Assembly: GCA_900767835.1 (NCBI GenBank)
Contig: CAAGAO010000032.1
Coordinates: 1-24,527 of the forward strand
Length of the DNA: 24,527 nt
Reading direction: 5' to 3'
Origin: Clostridia bacterium
GTDB taxonomy: Bacteria > Bacillota > Clostridia > Christensenellales > UBA1242
The position numbers and the translations under genes were made by a program. Positions 14,001 through 21,527 of the stretch are shown here, one piece after another; positions within the stretch are counted from its first letter, which is position 1, and each line of letters opens with the position of its first letter. Under the pieces are notes generated by a model. It had not been told where the DNA came from, did not search any database, and worked only from the letters and a program-made list of their open reading frames with translations.

Positions 14001-16797
14001 CAAAGTCAAGAGTTACTATCAAATCATTGTTAAATTCTATTTTTGCACTTGTTTTATTTGCTGTTACAGAACGAATGATATCAAAATGAATTTCTTGTAA
14101 TTTTTCTTCTAAAAACAAATCTTTAAAATCTTCTGGAATTTGTGCATTGAACTCACTATTCAGCCAATCTATTAGACCTGAAAGTTGGTCAATATTAAAA
14201 TGGATTTTAAGCCCTACAATATCAAAATAAATGTCTTTATTATTTATATATGCATTGATATTTAACCCTTTAAATTTAGTGAATATTTTACCAATTATTT
14301 GATTATTCTCAAAACTAACAGCATAATCAATTTTTACATGATTATCTTCATCAAAAAGTTTTAAAACCACATCTATGTTACCACTAATTGATTTGTTTTT
14401 AATTGTATTTATTGTTACTTTTAAGAGTGATTTTAGTTGTGTAAAATCTAAATAGTTTTGCTTTTGGGACAATTCAAAAGAATCTGTCATTGAAATTATA
14501 GCAGTTAAATCATTGTAACTTACATTTGCTTTTAGTTCTTGTGCATTAACACTAACTACAATATCATTGTAGTTTATGTTTAAAAGTCCATTATTTAATG
14601 ATACTAAAAGTTCGGAAAGCATTTGCTCTAAGTTTGTATTAGCAATATTTTCAAAGCCAAAGGCTTGACTTAAACATTCGCTAATTTCTGTCAATTCATT
14701 TATGTCGCATAAGATTTTTAAGCCATCAATATTAAGATATATTTCGTTATTATCTACTTCTATACTTATTGCTTTATTGTATATTTCTGTGTTAATTATT
14801 GCCGAAAATTTTTCATTTATATATTGTAATTTGCCAACAATCTGATAATTCTTATAGTTCGCATTGAATTCAAAAGCCAGTGTTTTATTTGCTATGTTTT
14901 TGATAAGAGTTTTTGCAAATTCCGCTATATCTATTATTTTTTCATAATTTTCACTTTCTGTAAATTCAATAGGGGTGTATTCTATTGCTGTTATTTTACA
15001 ATACACATTAGTTTCAGTGACTTCAAACGCGTTAACCACACCATCTTCTTTTAATAAATTTAAAGCAACTTTAGGATTGTTTAAAACGGTAAATACTAAG
15101 TCTTGAATTGTGTTTTTATCCAAATCAAAAGATTTTAAAACACTTATATCTGCATTTTTAATAAATTCAGCAATCTCATCAATAGTACCTTTCGCTTTTA
15201 AAATTGTATCAAATTCCAAATATACATCTTTATCAATTATTGTCATTGTAAGATTTTTATTTAAAATTTTTGCTGTTAGTTGGATTTTTGTTTCATCTTT
15301 AAAATCTGCTTTTAGCATTAAATCAAATGGTGTGTTGTTTATATTTAAATTTGCCAAAACAGACAAATTTTTGTTTATAATTAATTGTTCGTGCAAAATT
15401 TTAAATAGTTTTTCGTCCAACATATCTTTATATTCAGATGTGTCAATATCTGGAACTTCAACTATTTTATTTAAATCTATATCTAATTTTATAATATCTT
15501 TGTAATATGCAATTAATTTATTAAATTTATTATCTTCAATTGAAAGATTAATAACCAAACCTTTATAACTATAATTTAATCCAGTTTCGTCAACTTTTAA
15601 ATTTGAAATTTGTTTTAATATTTGATTTAAATCACTAACATTTATAGAATCTATTAAATCTTGAAATTCGCCTTCTGGAAGTTTAATCCCAAACTTTTCG
15701 GCATAAAACTTAAAAGCATTGACAAGTTCAGTGAAATCAAAAGGGCTTTCAAAGAAATATTTAAAACCACCATATGATAAATATGCATCCCCATTTTGGA
15801 AATTAATTTCGAATATATTATTTGCTAGTTTTGTCTTTAGATATATGCTTATATTGTTAAAATCTTTAAAATCAACTGAATATTCAGCAATTAAACTTGT
15901 ACCAAATATATTTAGGTCTATTGTTCCACCAACCTCACCTTTTTCAGCCAAATTGTCAACGACTTGCAAAAATTGAGTAAGCCCTGATAGGTCGGTCATA
16001 TCTTTAGAATTTTCGGGAGCAACAATATTTAGTGGCTCTGGTTTAAGGTTGGCTTTAACATCTGCCGAAATAGTTGTGCCGTTAAAACTAAAATCTTCAA
16101 GTATAACATTTTGCAGTTCGTAATCTTTGCTTGTTGTTAAGACTGCCCAACCATACCCCATTATGTTGAATTTTATCTCTTTCGTATCATTTTCTAGGTC
16201 GGTTTCGGTTAATTGTCCTGCTAGACTTGTTAAAAGTTCTGGACCAAAACTAAACCCTGATAAATCTGGCAAACTAATATTTACACCAAATTTTTTAAAT
16301 ATAGCAAAGTTTATTATTGTATTAAGGTCAGTCATTATGTTATCTGTTTCTGCCTTGACGGTGGTATCTCCCAATTTTAAATACAAAAAGTTATCAACAT
16401 AACTAATATTATATTCTACTATTCGACCATCAAACTCCACAGTACCAACAAAATTAATTTTTAGCCCAGATGATGAAGATGCTTTCGTAAAAGACATAAG
16501 TGAAATTTCTTCATTCTCAGAACTTGGCATATCTAAAAAGATTTTACTACTAAGTTTTAATGGGGAATTTTCTTGTATATTTAATTGTAAGTCTAAATCA
16601 AAGCCTGCATTATCTACTCCAAGCATACTATTTAAAACTTTTGTAAGTGTGTTATCTTGTGTTTCTTGATTTTCAATATTCCCCGAATTTGTTTCGTGGG
16701 TTATGAAAAACATACCAACTTTAACACCAGCCGTTATAGCTATTGCTACCACAAAAACACCAAAATATATAACTAAATTTTTAAAAAACTTTTTCAT
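11095..16797 (-). CDS. Giant membrane-anchored modular surface protein with InlB-type repeats
   Basis: The 1900 residues begin with an uncleaved-looking signal anchor (about 7-32) and should extend outward. From about residue 60 to 1200, a beta-rich module recurs roughly every 160-200 residues. Its marker is a strand pair such as DIYFDIVGLKIHF or EIYLNIDGLKILC followed by an amphipathic helix; I place copies near residues 134, 336, 522, 683, 853 and 1041. From about 1490 to the end come four InlB/Listeria-Bacteroides type repeats marked by FVGWFYDEDLT, FIGWFTIDG, FNGYDMNGN and AGWATEV with closing LFAKW, LYAHW, IVANW and VKPVW. No LPXTG motif or catalytic motif is seen. Adhesion or envelope interaction is likely; the modules match nothing I can name. 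It lies 12 nt behind the gene at 16810, in one operon. Confidence 0.85.
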   Translation of the reverse strand: MKKFFKNLVIYFGVFVVAIAITAGVKVGMFFITHETNSGNIENQETQDNTLTKVLNSMLGVDNAGFDLDLQLNIQENSPLKLSSKIFLDMPSSENEEISLMSFTKASSSSGLKINFVGTVEFDGRIVEYNISYVDNFLYLKLGDTTVKAETDNIMTDLNTIINFAIFKKFGVNISLPDLSGFSFGPELLTSLAGQLTETDLENDTKEIKFNIMGYGWAVLTTSKDYELQNVILEDFSFNGTTISADVKANLKPEPLNIVAPENSKDMTDLSGLTQFLQVVDNLAEKGEVGGTIDLNIFGTSLIAEYSVDFKDFNNISIYLKTKLANNIFEINFQNGDAYLSYGGFKYFFESPFDFTELVNAFKFYAEKFGIKLPEGEFQDLIDSINVSDLNQILKQISNLKVDETGLNYSYKGLVINLSIEDNKFNKLIAYYKDIIKLDIDLNKIVEVPDIDTSEYKDMLDEKLFKILHEQLIINKNLSVLANLNINNTPFDLMLKADFKDETKIQLTAKILNKNLTMTIIDKDVYLEFDTILKAKGTIDEIAEFIKNADISVLKSFDLDKNTIQDLVFTVLNNPKVALNLLKEDGVVNAFEVTETNVYCKITAIEYTPIEFTESENYEKIIDIAEFAKTLIKNIANKTLAFEFNANYKNYQIVGKLQYINEKFSAIINTEIYNKAISIEVDNNEIYLNIDGLKILCDINELTEISECLSQAFGFENIANTNLEQMLSELLVSLNNGLLNINYNDIVVSVNAQELKANVSYNDLTAIISMTDSFELSQKQNYLDFTQLKSLLKVTINTIKNKSISGNIDVVLKLFDEDNHVKIDYAVSFENNQIIGKIFTKFKGLNINAYINNKDIYFDIVGLKIHFNIDQLSGLIDWLNSEFNAQIPEDFKDLFLEEKLQEIHFDIIRSVTANKTSAKIEFNNDLIVTLDFDSYIKKVIFGQGSRSAIINCTNFDEISFADLNTNEYKEYTLFTDLIQTTLNLLKSKKYDIFASVQQYSNNTLTNTITSSLELDTTDGLNAYLNILGLKEQITLGYENKVMYLCYGGENGLKISIQEKALQKILTIVLNALNVDSSNIPLLNEFLEKDNLDTSNLENIMPKIDIGNPLDYLEYIQAFTVTDSCFEITLKAEKLGDYANGKDITIRLNYINGKITSMQINNLFTNSSVNEFINVSITLNNFASVKKVLDKDKYIDISNSKDLLNAFVNTSNLTDWHIVGNVKLNIALGSLKLNAAKLGVDVKVKLDDNKKPLMAIELTKYPLIGGLNDKNTNGVGGTGLTLIKERFRTISIYIKDGEIVLKTVDEKWGAYKELTRTTKITLDSFINNLSYYTQYLFGFTDTIQAKINEAIEKSMSYQGETNYGEIIKQYSLSNNAHTFVINLAELVHNSEIGTLTLILTTQNDDSVGNKDYISRMDIDLKILDDMLAVYTDKSNSSEGLYLTDIGSVVDLSKMNEFLDLYNDKDFALDGEYEKQGDKSWKKANTGNSEIVFVSQGKTVQTVLGEVASKLTFPQMDNYFVDDKITLKEYSFVGWFYDEDLTMQFNLVTFPKYNTTLFAKWEEINAKTYAKIEFITNQSDVIVESKYGFVGETYELPVCQNIVINVDENTTILKTFIGWFTIDGKMYNQEKFTMPNLTLYAHWNEKQTTVYSVKIVSKGQIIYENKVEKDTVFDIATLEEYKDTTLVYSSSNFEEVCKIEDFTITTNTIWYLRNKFNVVIKSDYTTKDGNNYYSEVCLYEGEIIQLPQYANYSVDYGTYSSDFVFNGYDMNGNNIQDTTIVIPYYNCEIVANWTENQWCIVTFDVNAWVKPSWWTPTKLCPDKTISVGNVSNTNNTNKIKIKRGEKLDFNKYVAKCTHKYGVTYNFKTAGWATEVKNVYDGDYNETLIITENMTVKPVWKQK

Positions 16798-16809
16798 TTT
16801 GTTAATATC

Positions 16810-17757
16810 CTATCTTTCTTCAACATTTTGATAATTAAATTCCATTTTATATTTGGAATTTGCACTCATACCAATTATTTTATAGTCCTCATTCACATAA
16901 ATATTTTTAAAGTTTAAATTTTCATCAACTTCAAATCTTATTTCAATTCTAGAAAATTTCGGATAACCAAAACCGCTCATATAATCCATTTTCTTAACAT
17001 AGTTTAACACTGATGTTGATGGGTCTAAATTTATAGTCAAGCTATATCCTATTTCATTTACCCCATTAAATTTTTCACTTATTACAGTTTTTGTCGACAC
17101 AATATAGTCTATTGCATTTTCAGCATTACAACCAACCATTTCCTTATACTCAGTCCCAGTTTTATAGTCTTTGCCATCTTCTTTTGAGGAATTTGTCCAA
17201 ATTGTAGTGCCATTGTTCATTGTGCCTTCATAGCAATAGTACTTATCTTCACCGAAATTGAACTCAACTTTTTTAACAACGGTTGCAAGCCCAGTACTAT
17301 AATAATCAAAGTAACCTTTGTCGTTAAAGCGATAGCGATAGCCATATAAATCTTGTTTCATACCTAAAGTTGTAACAACGCCTTTATCTTCGCCATTATA
17401 ACCTTTGGTATAAATTCCGTAATTTTGATTGTTTGCAAGTTTGCGTTCTGCCAAAACAAAAATTTGAGTTGGTGTTAACGCTTGTGGAGTTTGACCAAAA
17501 ATTACATTCGCAGATGATGTATCGGCTTTGTTTTGCCAAATGCTCACATTTTTTTCATCTTCATAATACATCTCAGCATTATATTTACTAGGGTCAAAAG
17601 TATCAAATTTCCCAATTATAAAATTACCCAAAATTGAGCCACCAAAAACGCCAACAACTACTAAAAGCAGTAATGTTGACCATTTTGTTATTCTTGCTAT
17701 TATATTTTTACTCTTTTTAGGAGTGAGATTATCATTATATAAATTTTCGTTATCCAC
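16810..17757 (-). CDS. Membrane-anchored protein, operon partner of the giant surface protein
   Basis: This 315-residue protein starts with GTG, supported by AAGGA 7 nt upstream. A short basic cytoplasmic tail is followed by one helix (about 28-52, STLLLLVVVGVFGGSILGNFI) and an external beta-rich domain of about 260 residues. The end of the domain (SLTINLDPSTSVLNYVKKM, then YPKFSRIEIRFEVDENL) has the alternating strand pattern seen also in the modules of the neighbouring giant protein, so the two may share a fold (inference). I do not recognise a family. It is the first gene of the operon, 12 nt ahead of the giant gene, and is divergent from the amidase gene. Confidence 0.78.
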   Translation of the reverse strand: MDNENLYNDNLTPKKSKNIIARITKWSTLLLLVVVGVFGGSILGNFIIGKFDTFDPSKYNAEMYYEDEKNVSIWQNKADTSSANVIFGQTPQALTPTQIFVLAERKLANNQNYGIYTKGYNGEDKGVVTTLGMKQDLYGYRYRFNDKGYFDYYSTGLATVVKKVEFNFGEDKYYCYEGTMNNGTTIWTNSSKEDGKDYKTGTEYKEMVGCNAENAIDYIVSTKTVISEKFNGVNEIGYSLTINLDPSTSVLNYVKKMDYMSGFGYPKFSRIEIRFEVDENLNFKNIYVNEDYKIIGMSANSKYKMEFNYQNVEER

Positions 17758-17914
17758 AAATTTTCCTTATTCCCTGACATTAAAATATACATAATGCCAC
17801 TTATTTTTTCTTTTAGTAACAAACCATACTTTTTATATAATAACAAAATTATACAAAAAAATCAACAATTATCTGTTAATAGGATTACTAAACGGTTACT
17901 TTATAACAAAAGTG

Positions 17915-17943
17915 TTGAACTTATTTCTCATAATTTTTTAAAT
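17915..17943 (+). promoter_or_regulatory. Likely promoter of the amidase gene
   Basis: TTGAAC (17915-17920), a 17-bp spacer and TTAAAT (17938-17943, four of six matches). The predicted start near 17949 supports translation from the ATG at 17962 rather than from an in-frame ATG at 17794. The intergenic region is otherwise plain AT-rich sequence. Confidence 0.45.
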
Positions 17944-17961
17944 GCAAAATATATATACATT

Positions 17962-18657
17962 ATGAAAAAGTGTGAAACCTTTAAAGTTTTATTATTTAAG
18001 AAAAAAAATATTATTCTTGCATTTTTAGTTATTTTTTTTGCGATTTCTCTTGCATTTTTACCAAAAATTATTTCTAGCAGTAGTCCAAAAACAAGATATA
18101 CCGTTGTTATTGATGCAGGACATGGCGGAATTGATGGTGGTAGTGTCGGCAAAAGTGGGATATGTGAAGCAGTTATAAACTTAAGTTATGCAAAATGCTT
18201 AAAAGAATATTTGGTTGATTTTGGTTTTAATGTTGTAATGACAAGGTCTACTGATGACGGGCTATATAGTCCTTTTGCAAAAAACAAGAAAAAAGACGAT
18301 ATGAAAAAACGCAAGGAAATTATTGAAAATTCTGGTGCTGATTTTGTGATTTCTATCCATATGAACAGTTACGATTCAAGGTCTCAAGGTGCTGAGGTTT
18401 TTTATGGCGAAAATGATGAACCTAGTAGAAATCTAGCCTTAAATATTCAAAAATACTTCTCAAAATATTTAAAAAACGCAAGACAAGAAATAAAAGTTGG
18501 CGACTATTATATTTTAAACGCAATAAAAGCACCTAGTGTTTTGGTGGAATGTGGTTACCTTTCCAACCCAAAAGAAGAAGGCATGCTTTTAACCGAGGAC
18601 TACAAAAAAGAAGTATGTTATAGCATACTTCTTGGAATTTTAGGTTATTTAGATTAA
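17962..18657 (+). CDS. cwlD: CwlD-like N-acetylmuramoyl-L-alanine amidase
   Basis: This zinc amidase (Amidase_3) cuts the bond between N-acetylmuramic acid and the stem peptide. From the ATG at 17962 it has 231 residues: one N-terminal signal anchor (about 17-36) and the catalytic domain with zinc ligands His 54 (DAGHGG), Glu 69 and His 133 (ISIHMNS), and catalytic Glu 196 (VLVECGYLSNP). Size and layout match Bacillus CwlD, which makes muramic delta-lactam in the spore cortex, rather than the long multi-domain autolysins. The frame is open up to an ATG at 17794, but the added 56 residues are not family-like and would lie upstream of the promoter. There is no clear ribosome binding site. The 3' end holds the terminator of the convergent gene. 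Confidence 0.85.
   Translation: MKKCETFKVLLFKKKNIILAFLVIFFAISLAFLPKIISSSSPKTRYTVVIDAGHGGIDGGSVGKSGICEAVINLSYAKCLKEYLVDFGFNVVMTRSTDDGLYSPFAKNKKKDDMKKRKEIIENSGADFVISIHMNSYDSRSQGAEVFYGENDEPSRNLALNIQKYFSKYLKNARQEIKVGDYYILNAIKAPSVLVECGYLSNPKEEGMLLTEDYKKEVCYSILLGILGYLD
18604..18633 (-). terminator. Terminator of the 18676-19377 gene, inside the amidase coding sequence
   Basis: A perfect 10-bp stem AAGAAGTATG (18608-18617) with CATACTTCTT (18624-18633), 6-nt loop, continues on the minus strand into TTTT (18607-18604). There is no T tract on the plus strand, so it points to the convergent gene whose stop is at 18676. It lies within the last 55 bp of the amidase gene. Confidence 0.65.
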
Positions 18658-18675
18658 ATTTTTTAATTTCAATAA

Positions 18676-19377
18676 TTACCCTTTTAAACTAGCATTAATT
18701 GATAGTTTTAAGGACGAATTTGGTGTTAATTTATAAACTAAAGCATCATCATTAATTGTTAATGTAACAACAAACAATCTTGAACTATTCGCACCAAAAT
18801 TAACTGCAGTTGTATTAGTCTTAATTGTATCTTGTACTATTTCCGTTCCAGAGTGTGAAATTGTTGCACCAGTTAAAGGATTTTTTGTTGTATCATAACT
18901 TGCACCAGTTTTGTTTTGATAATATGCATCTACTTTTACCGCACTTTTGGTTACATCTGTATTTGTGTTAGAATTGTATTTAGATTCACAAATCCAAGTG
19001 TAATCTAGTTTTAAATTTATATCCATACTATGCAAGTTAACAACTTCTACATAGTAGGTTAGAATTTTCTTTGCTTTTCCTGCATTATCTTCATCAATAA
19101 ACTCACCAGCACCTAAACCTTTTGTTGCTAATTCTGTCACATTTTTTTGATTGCCTGTAGGTTTAGAATAATAATATTCTTGTGTTGATGGTGGCAAAGT
19201 GGCATTGTTTTCAACTATGCTTCCTGCAACTTTTATAAACACATTTTCACATTTAAAGGAAACTGTGCCTGTTACGCTAAAGGACACCTTTGTTGAGGCA
19301 GCATAAACACCAAATGCAAGCATAGCAATCATTAGTATTAAAGATGCACAAGTGGAAATAATTTTAAACTTTTTCAC
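18676..19377 (-). CDS. Secreted protein of unknown function
   Basis: The 233 residues begin with a signal peptide (about 1-27: basic start, hydrophobic core, VYAAS cleavage-like site), followed by a Thr/Ser/Asn-rich beta-type domain with strands such as FSVTGTVSFKCENVFIKV and LFVVTLTIND. The general look (small exported beta-sandwich with AYA-type signal) recalls TasA/camelysin-like proteins, but I see no decisive motif. The start is GTG: AAGGAG lies 8 nt upstream, and a second identical ATAAGGAGTT unit directly precedes it, giving tandem ribosome binding sites. It has its own promoter (19414-19443) and a terminator that lies in the convergent amidase gene, 18 nt away. Confidence 0.72.
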   Translation of the reverse strand: MKKFKIISTCASLILMIAMLAFGVYAASTKVSFSVTGTVSFKCENVFIKVAGSIVENNATLPPSTQEYYYSKPTGNQKNVTELATKGLGAGEFIDEDNAGKAKKILTYYVEVVNLHSMDINLKLDYTWICESKYNSNTNTDVTKSAVKVDAYYQNKTGASYDTTKNPLTGATISHSGTEIVQDTIKTNTTAVNFGANSSRLFVVTLTINDDALVYKLTPNSSLKLSINASLKG

Positions 19378-19413
19378 AATAAGAACTCCTTATAACTCCT
19401 TATATTTATATAT

Positions 19414-19443
19414 ATTCTAATACAATAAAATATTTTTAGTCAA
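19414..19443 (-). promoter_or_regulatory. Promoter of the secreted-protein gene
   Basis: Minus strand TTGACT (19438-19443), an 18-bp spacer and TAGAAT (19414-19419), five of six matches in each box. The roughly 30-nt leader contains the tandem ATAAGGAGTT repeat at 19383-19402. Confidence 0.6.
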
Positions 19444-19454
19444 ACATTTAATAA

Positions 19455-20186
19455 TTAATATTCAACATTTTTTAGAATTAAACCTTTTGCGGGCATTGTT
19501 TTGCCTGCTTTTTGACGATTTTTGCTTTCGAAAATGTCCTTAATTTGTTCAACTTTTAATTTACCACGACCAACATCAACCAAAGTTCCAACAATAATTC
19601 TTACCATATTATACAAAAAACCATTGCCACAAATTTCAAATTCAAACAATTTGTCTGTGTGGGTTATGTTTAAATAATAGATAGTCCTTATAAAATCTGG
19701 AGTTGTTGTATTAGCGGAACAAAAGGCTTGAAAGTTTTTCTCGCCAATAAAATATTTGCTCGCACTAAGCATTTTTTCATAGTCCAAATAATAGTTTAGA
19801 TATGTTGTGTATTGATAATCAAAAGGGCTTTCTGTTTCATCAATTTTTAATCTATAAATATATGTTTTTTTATGAGCAGAAAAACGAGCATGAAAATCGG
19901 CTGAAACTTCTTTAGTCCACAAAATGCGTATATCTTCTGGCAACTTGCTATTTAGTGCAATTTTTAAATTATTGATGTTATTAAAATTTATTTTTGCATT
20001 AAAGCACTGCTCTTGTGCATGCACGCCAGCATCGGTTCTTCCGCTTGCAAAAATTTCGGGATTTTTTATACCTAGTTCTTGCATTGCATTTTCTATAACT
20101 TCCTGTATTCCAAGAGCATTGTTTTGTTTTTGCCAACCAGCATAATTGGTTCCTAAATAACTTACTCCAAAAAGTATGTTTTTCAT
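19455..20186 (-). CDS. truA: tRNA pseudouridine synthase A
   Basis: TruA converts uridines 38-40 of the tRNA anticodon stem to pseudouridine. The 243-residue length is normal. The catalytic Asp 52 lies in GRTDAGVHA, preceded by the usual ASGRTD context; other family blocks are YLGTNYAGWQ near the start, FHARFSAHKKTYIYRL, and GNGFLYNMVRIIVGTL with VGRGK near the end. Its ATG overlaps the stop of the upstream HD gene by 4 nt (ATGA type), so it is translationally coupled as the last gene of a three-gene operon. I see no terminator after it. Confidence 0.97.
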   Translation of the reverse strand: MKNILFGVSYLGTNYAGWQKQNNALGIQEVIENAMQELGIKNPEIFASGRTDAGVHAQEQCFNAKINFNNINNLKIALNSKLPEDIRILWTKEVSADFHARFSAHKKTYIYRLKIDETESPFDYQYTTYLNYYLDYEKMLSASKYFIGEKNFQAFCSANTTTPDFIRTIYYLNITHTDKLFEFEICGNGFLYNMVRIIVGTLVDVGRGKLKVEQIKDIFESKNRQKAGKTMPAKGLILKNVEY

Positions 20187-20851
20187 TCCTTTTTACCTTT
20201 TTTTAGTATATTTTTGCCTTCTATGTATTTATTTATTTTAAAAAATATATCGTTATCTGGGAAATTTTTTCTATCTTCTAAAATAAAATAGTCAGCAATA
20301 TCTGTGATGCCTTTTGCTCTATATTCTAAAATTCTTTCATCTTCTTTTATGCTATCCGCATTTTCTAATTTAAGGCAATCTTGGTCACTATATAGTCTTG
20401 CTTGTAAGTCACATTCTAGTTTATCGCATTTTCTTGCAAAAACAGCCTCTTTTGTTGCAAGAGTGTCAAAATCGTGTACAAGTTTAAAATATACATCTTT
20501 AGCAACAAGTCCTCTAAAAATTGCTTTAACTGCCTTTTCGCCCGACTCCTTTATTTTTAATTTTTTCTCATCATCGTAAGGAGTTATATCACTTATTATA
20601 TTTTCTTCCGTTTCGTGCAAAACAAGCATAGTTATTACTTCGCTCAAATTAACTTCTGGCAAAGTTTCAGACCAAATTGCAACGGCAAGCATACATGTGC
20701 CATAAATATGTTCGGCAACCGATTCAACTCTTTCTCTTTTAACTCCCCAACGCTTCCAACCAGTGCGAACAAGGTCTTTTAGTTTGTTGGTTAAAATGTA
20801 GTAATCTAAAATGGTTTTAATTTTATTTTCATCACTTTTTAGTTCTATCAT
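20183..20851 (-). CDS. HD-superfamily hydrolase, YfbR/HDDC2-like, with HE in place of HD
   Basis: This 222-residue protein has the layout of the HD_3 family of nucleotide phosphohydrolases (5'-deoxynucleotidase YfbR, HDDC2): TGWKRWGV then ESVAEHIYG (metal-binding His 48), a metal motif at 79-83 and SDITPYDD at 87-94, then a late KCDKLECDLQ. The motif normally reading HDxxE is HETEE here, so the second ligand is Glu; the rest is intact and activity may be kept or shifted. It may dephosphorylate deoxynucleoside monophosphates (family knowledge, not proven). Its start overlaps the upstream membrane-protein gene by 20 nt, and its end overlaps truA by 4 nt, so all three are one operon. Confidence 0.82.
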   Translation of the reverse strand: MIELKSDENKIKTILDYYILTNKLKDLVRTGWKRWGVKRERVESVAEHIYGTCMLAVAIWSETLPEVNLSEVITMLVLHETEENIISDITPYDDEKKLKIKESGEKAVKAIFRGLVAKDVYFKLVHDFDTLATKEAVFARKCDKLECDLQARLYSDQDCLKLENADSIKEDERILEYRAKGITDIADYFILEDRKNFPDNDIFFKINKYIEGKNILKKGKKE

Positions 20852-21479
20852 TGCCGTTTCCCTTTTTTATTAATCTGCTTTTTCGGTGGTTATCCCTTGT
20901 TGGCTTTACATATTCATAAACTTCAATATCTGCTCTAACAAAACGATACATTGAAAGTCGGCGGTCTTGAATTTCAGGTCTTCTTAGAAAATGATTGTCT
21001 ACAACTTCCCACAAAAATACATAACCCAGCAAGTCAACAAGATATTCTAATATGAAATGTGCATTTAAGTAATGCAATAATACATAAATACCAAAAGCAA
21101 ATATCCCCATACAAAGAAGATATATGGTGTTTAATGTGTTCCTATGTAGTTCCCTATTTATTGCACGAAGTTCACGCTTATAGTTATTCTTAATTGCCCT
21201 ATCTATCTCATCGCATTTTTCTTCGGTTGCACCTTTTACATGAAAATGTAGTGCTAGTTCCACTTTTTGCGGTATTGCCCCCGCCTTTTTGTCCAAAAAC
21301 TCACTAAATTCGCCATCTAAAACATTTTCGCCATTTAAATCGTAGTATGAAAAAATATCATCATAGTTTTCCGCTCCAACATCAATAATTCCCCTACCAT
21401 TTTCATCTGTATCATAGAGTTCATCATCTGCGAGTTTGGAGTTCTCTAATTTTCTAATTTGTCTAAATTTTCTAAACAT
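20832..21479 (-). CDS. Membrane protein of unknown function
   Basis: The 215 residues have a soluble N-terminal part (about 1-110), two membrane helices (about 117-136 and 142-160, IYLLCMGIFAFGIYVLL and FILEYLVDLLGYVFLW) and a basic cytoplasmic tail (HRKSRLIKKGNGNDRTKK). I see no known motif. Residues 40-85 hold a regular ELALHFHVKGATEE segment that looks beta/alpha. It is the first gene of the operon with the HD hydrolase and truA; AAAGGA lies just upstream of the ATG and a strong promoter is at 21499-21527. Confidence 0.75.
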   Translation of the reverse strand: MFRKFRQIRKLENSKLADDELYDTDENGRGIIDVGAENYDDIFSYYDLNGENVLDGEFSEFLDKKAGAIPQKVELALHFHVKGATEEKCDEIDRAIKNNYKRELRAINRELHRNTLNTIYLLCMGIFAFGIYVLLHYLNAHFILEYLVDLLGYVFLWEVVDNHFLRRPEIQDRRLSMYRFVRADIEVYEYVKPTRDNHRKSRLIKKGNGNDRTKK

Positions 21480-21498
21480 AAATTCCTTTTACTTTTGC

Positions 21499-21527
21499 AT
21501 TATATCACTATTTACCACATTTTGCAA
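21499..21527 (-). promoter_or_regulatory. Promoter of the 21479-truA operon
   Basis: Minus strand TTGCAA (21522-21527), an exact 17-bp spacer and a perfect extended -10 TGATATAAT (TATAAT at 21499-21504). The same TTGCAA/TGATATA(A)T pattern drives the operon at 6220. Confidence 0.78.

Noticed and set aside
17750..17758. Perfect DnaA box TTATCCACA
   Set aside because: It lies at the start codon of a surface-protein gene, far from dnaA, with no clustered boxes and no AT-rich unwinding region; a single 9-mer is expected by chance.
17794..17961. In-frame N-terminal extension of the amidase
   Set aside because: No ribosome binding site, residues unlike the family, and a plausible promoter lies inside it.
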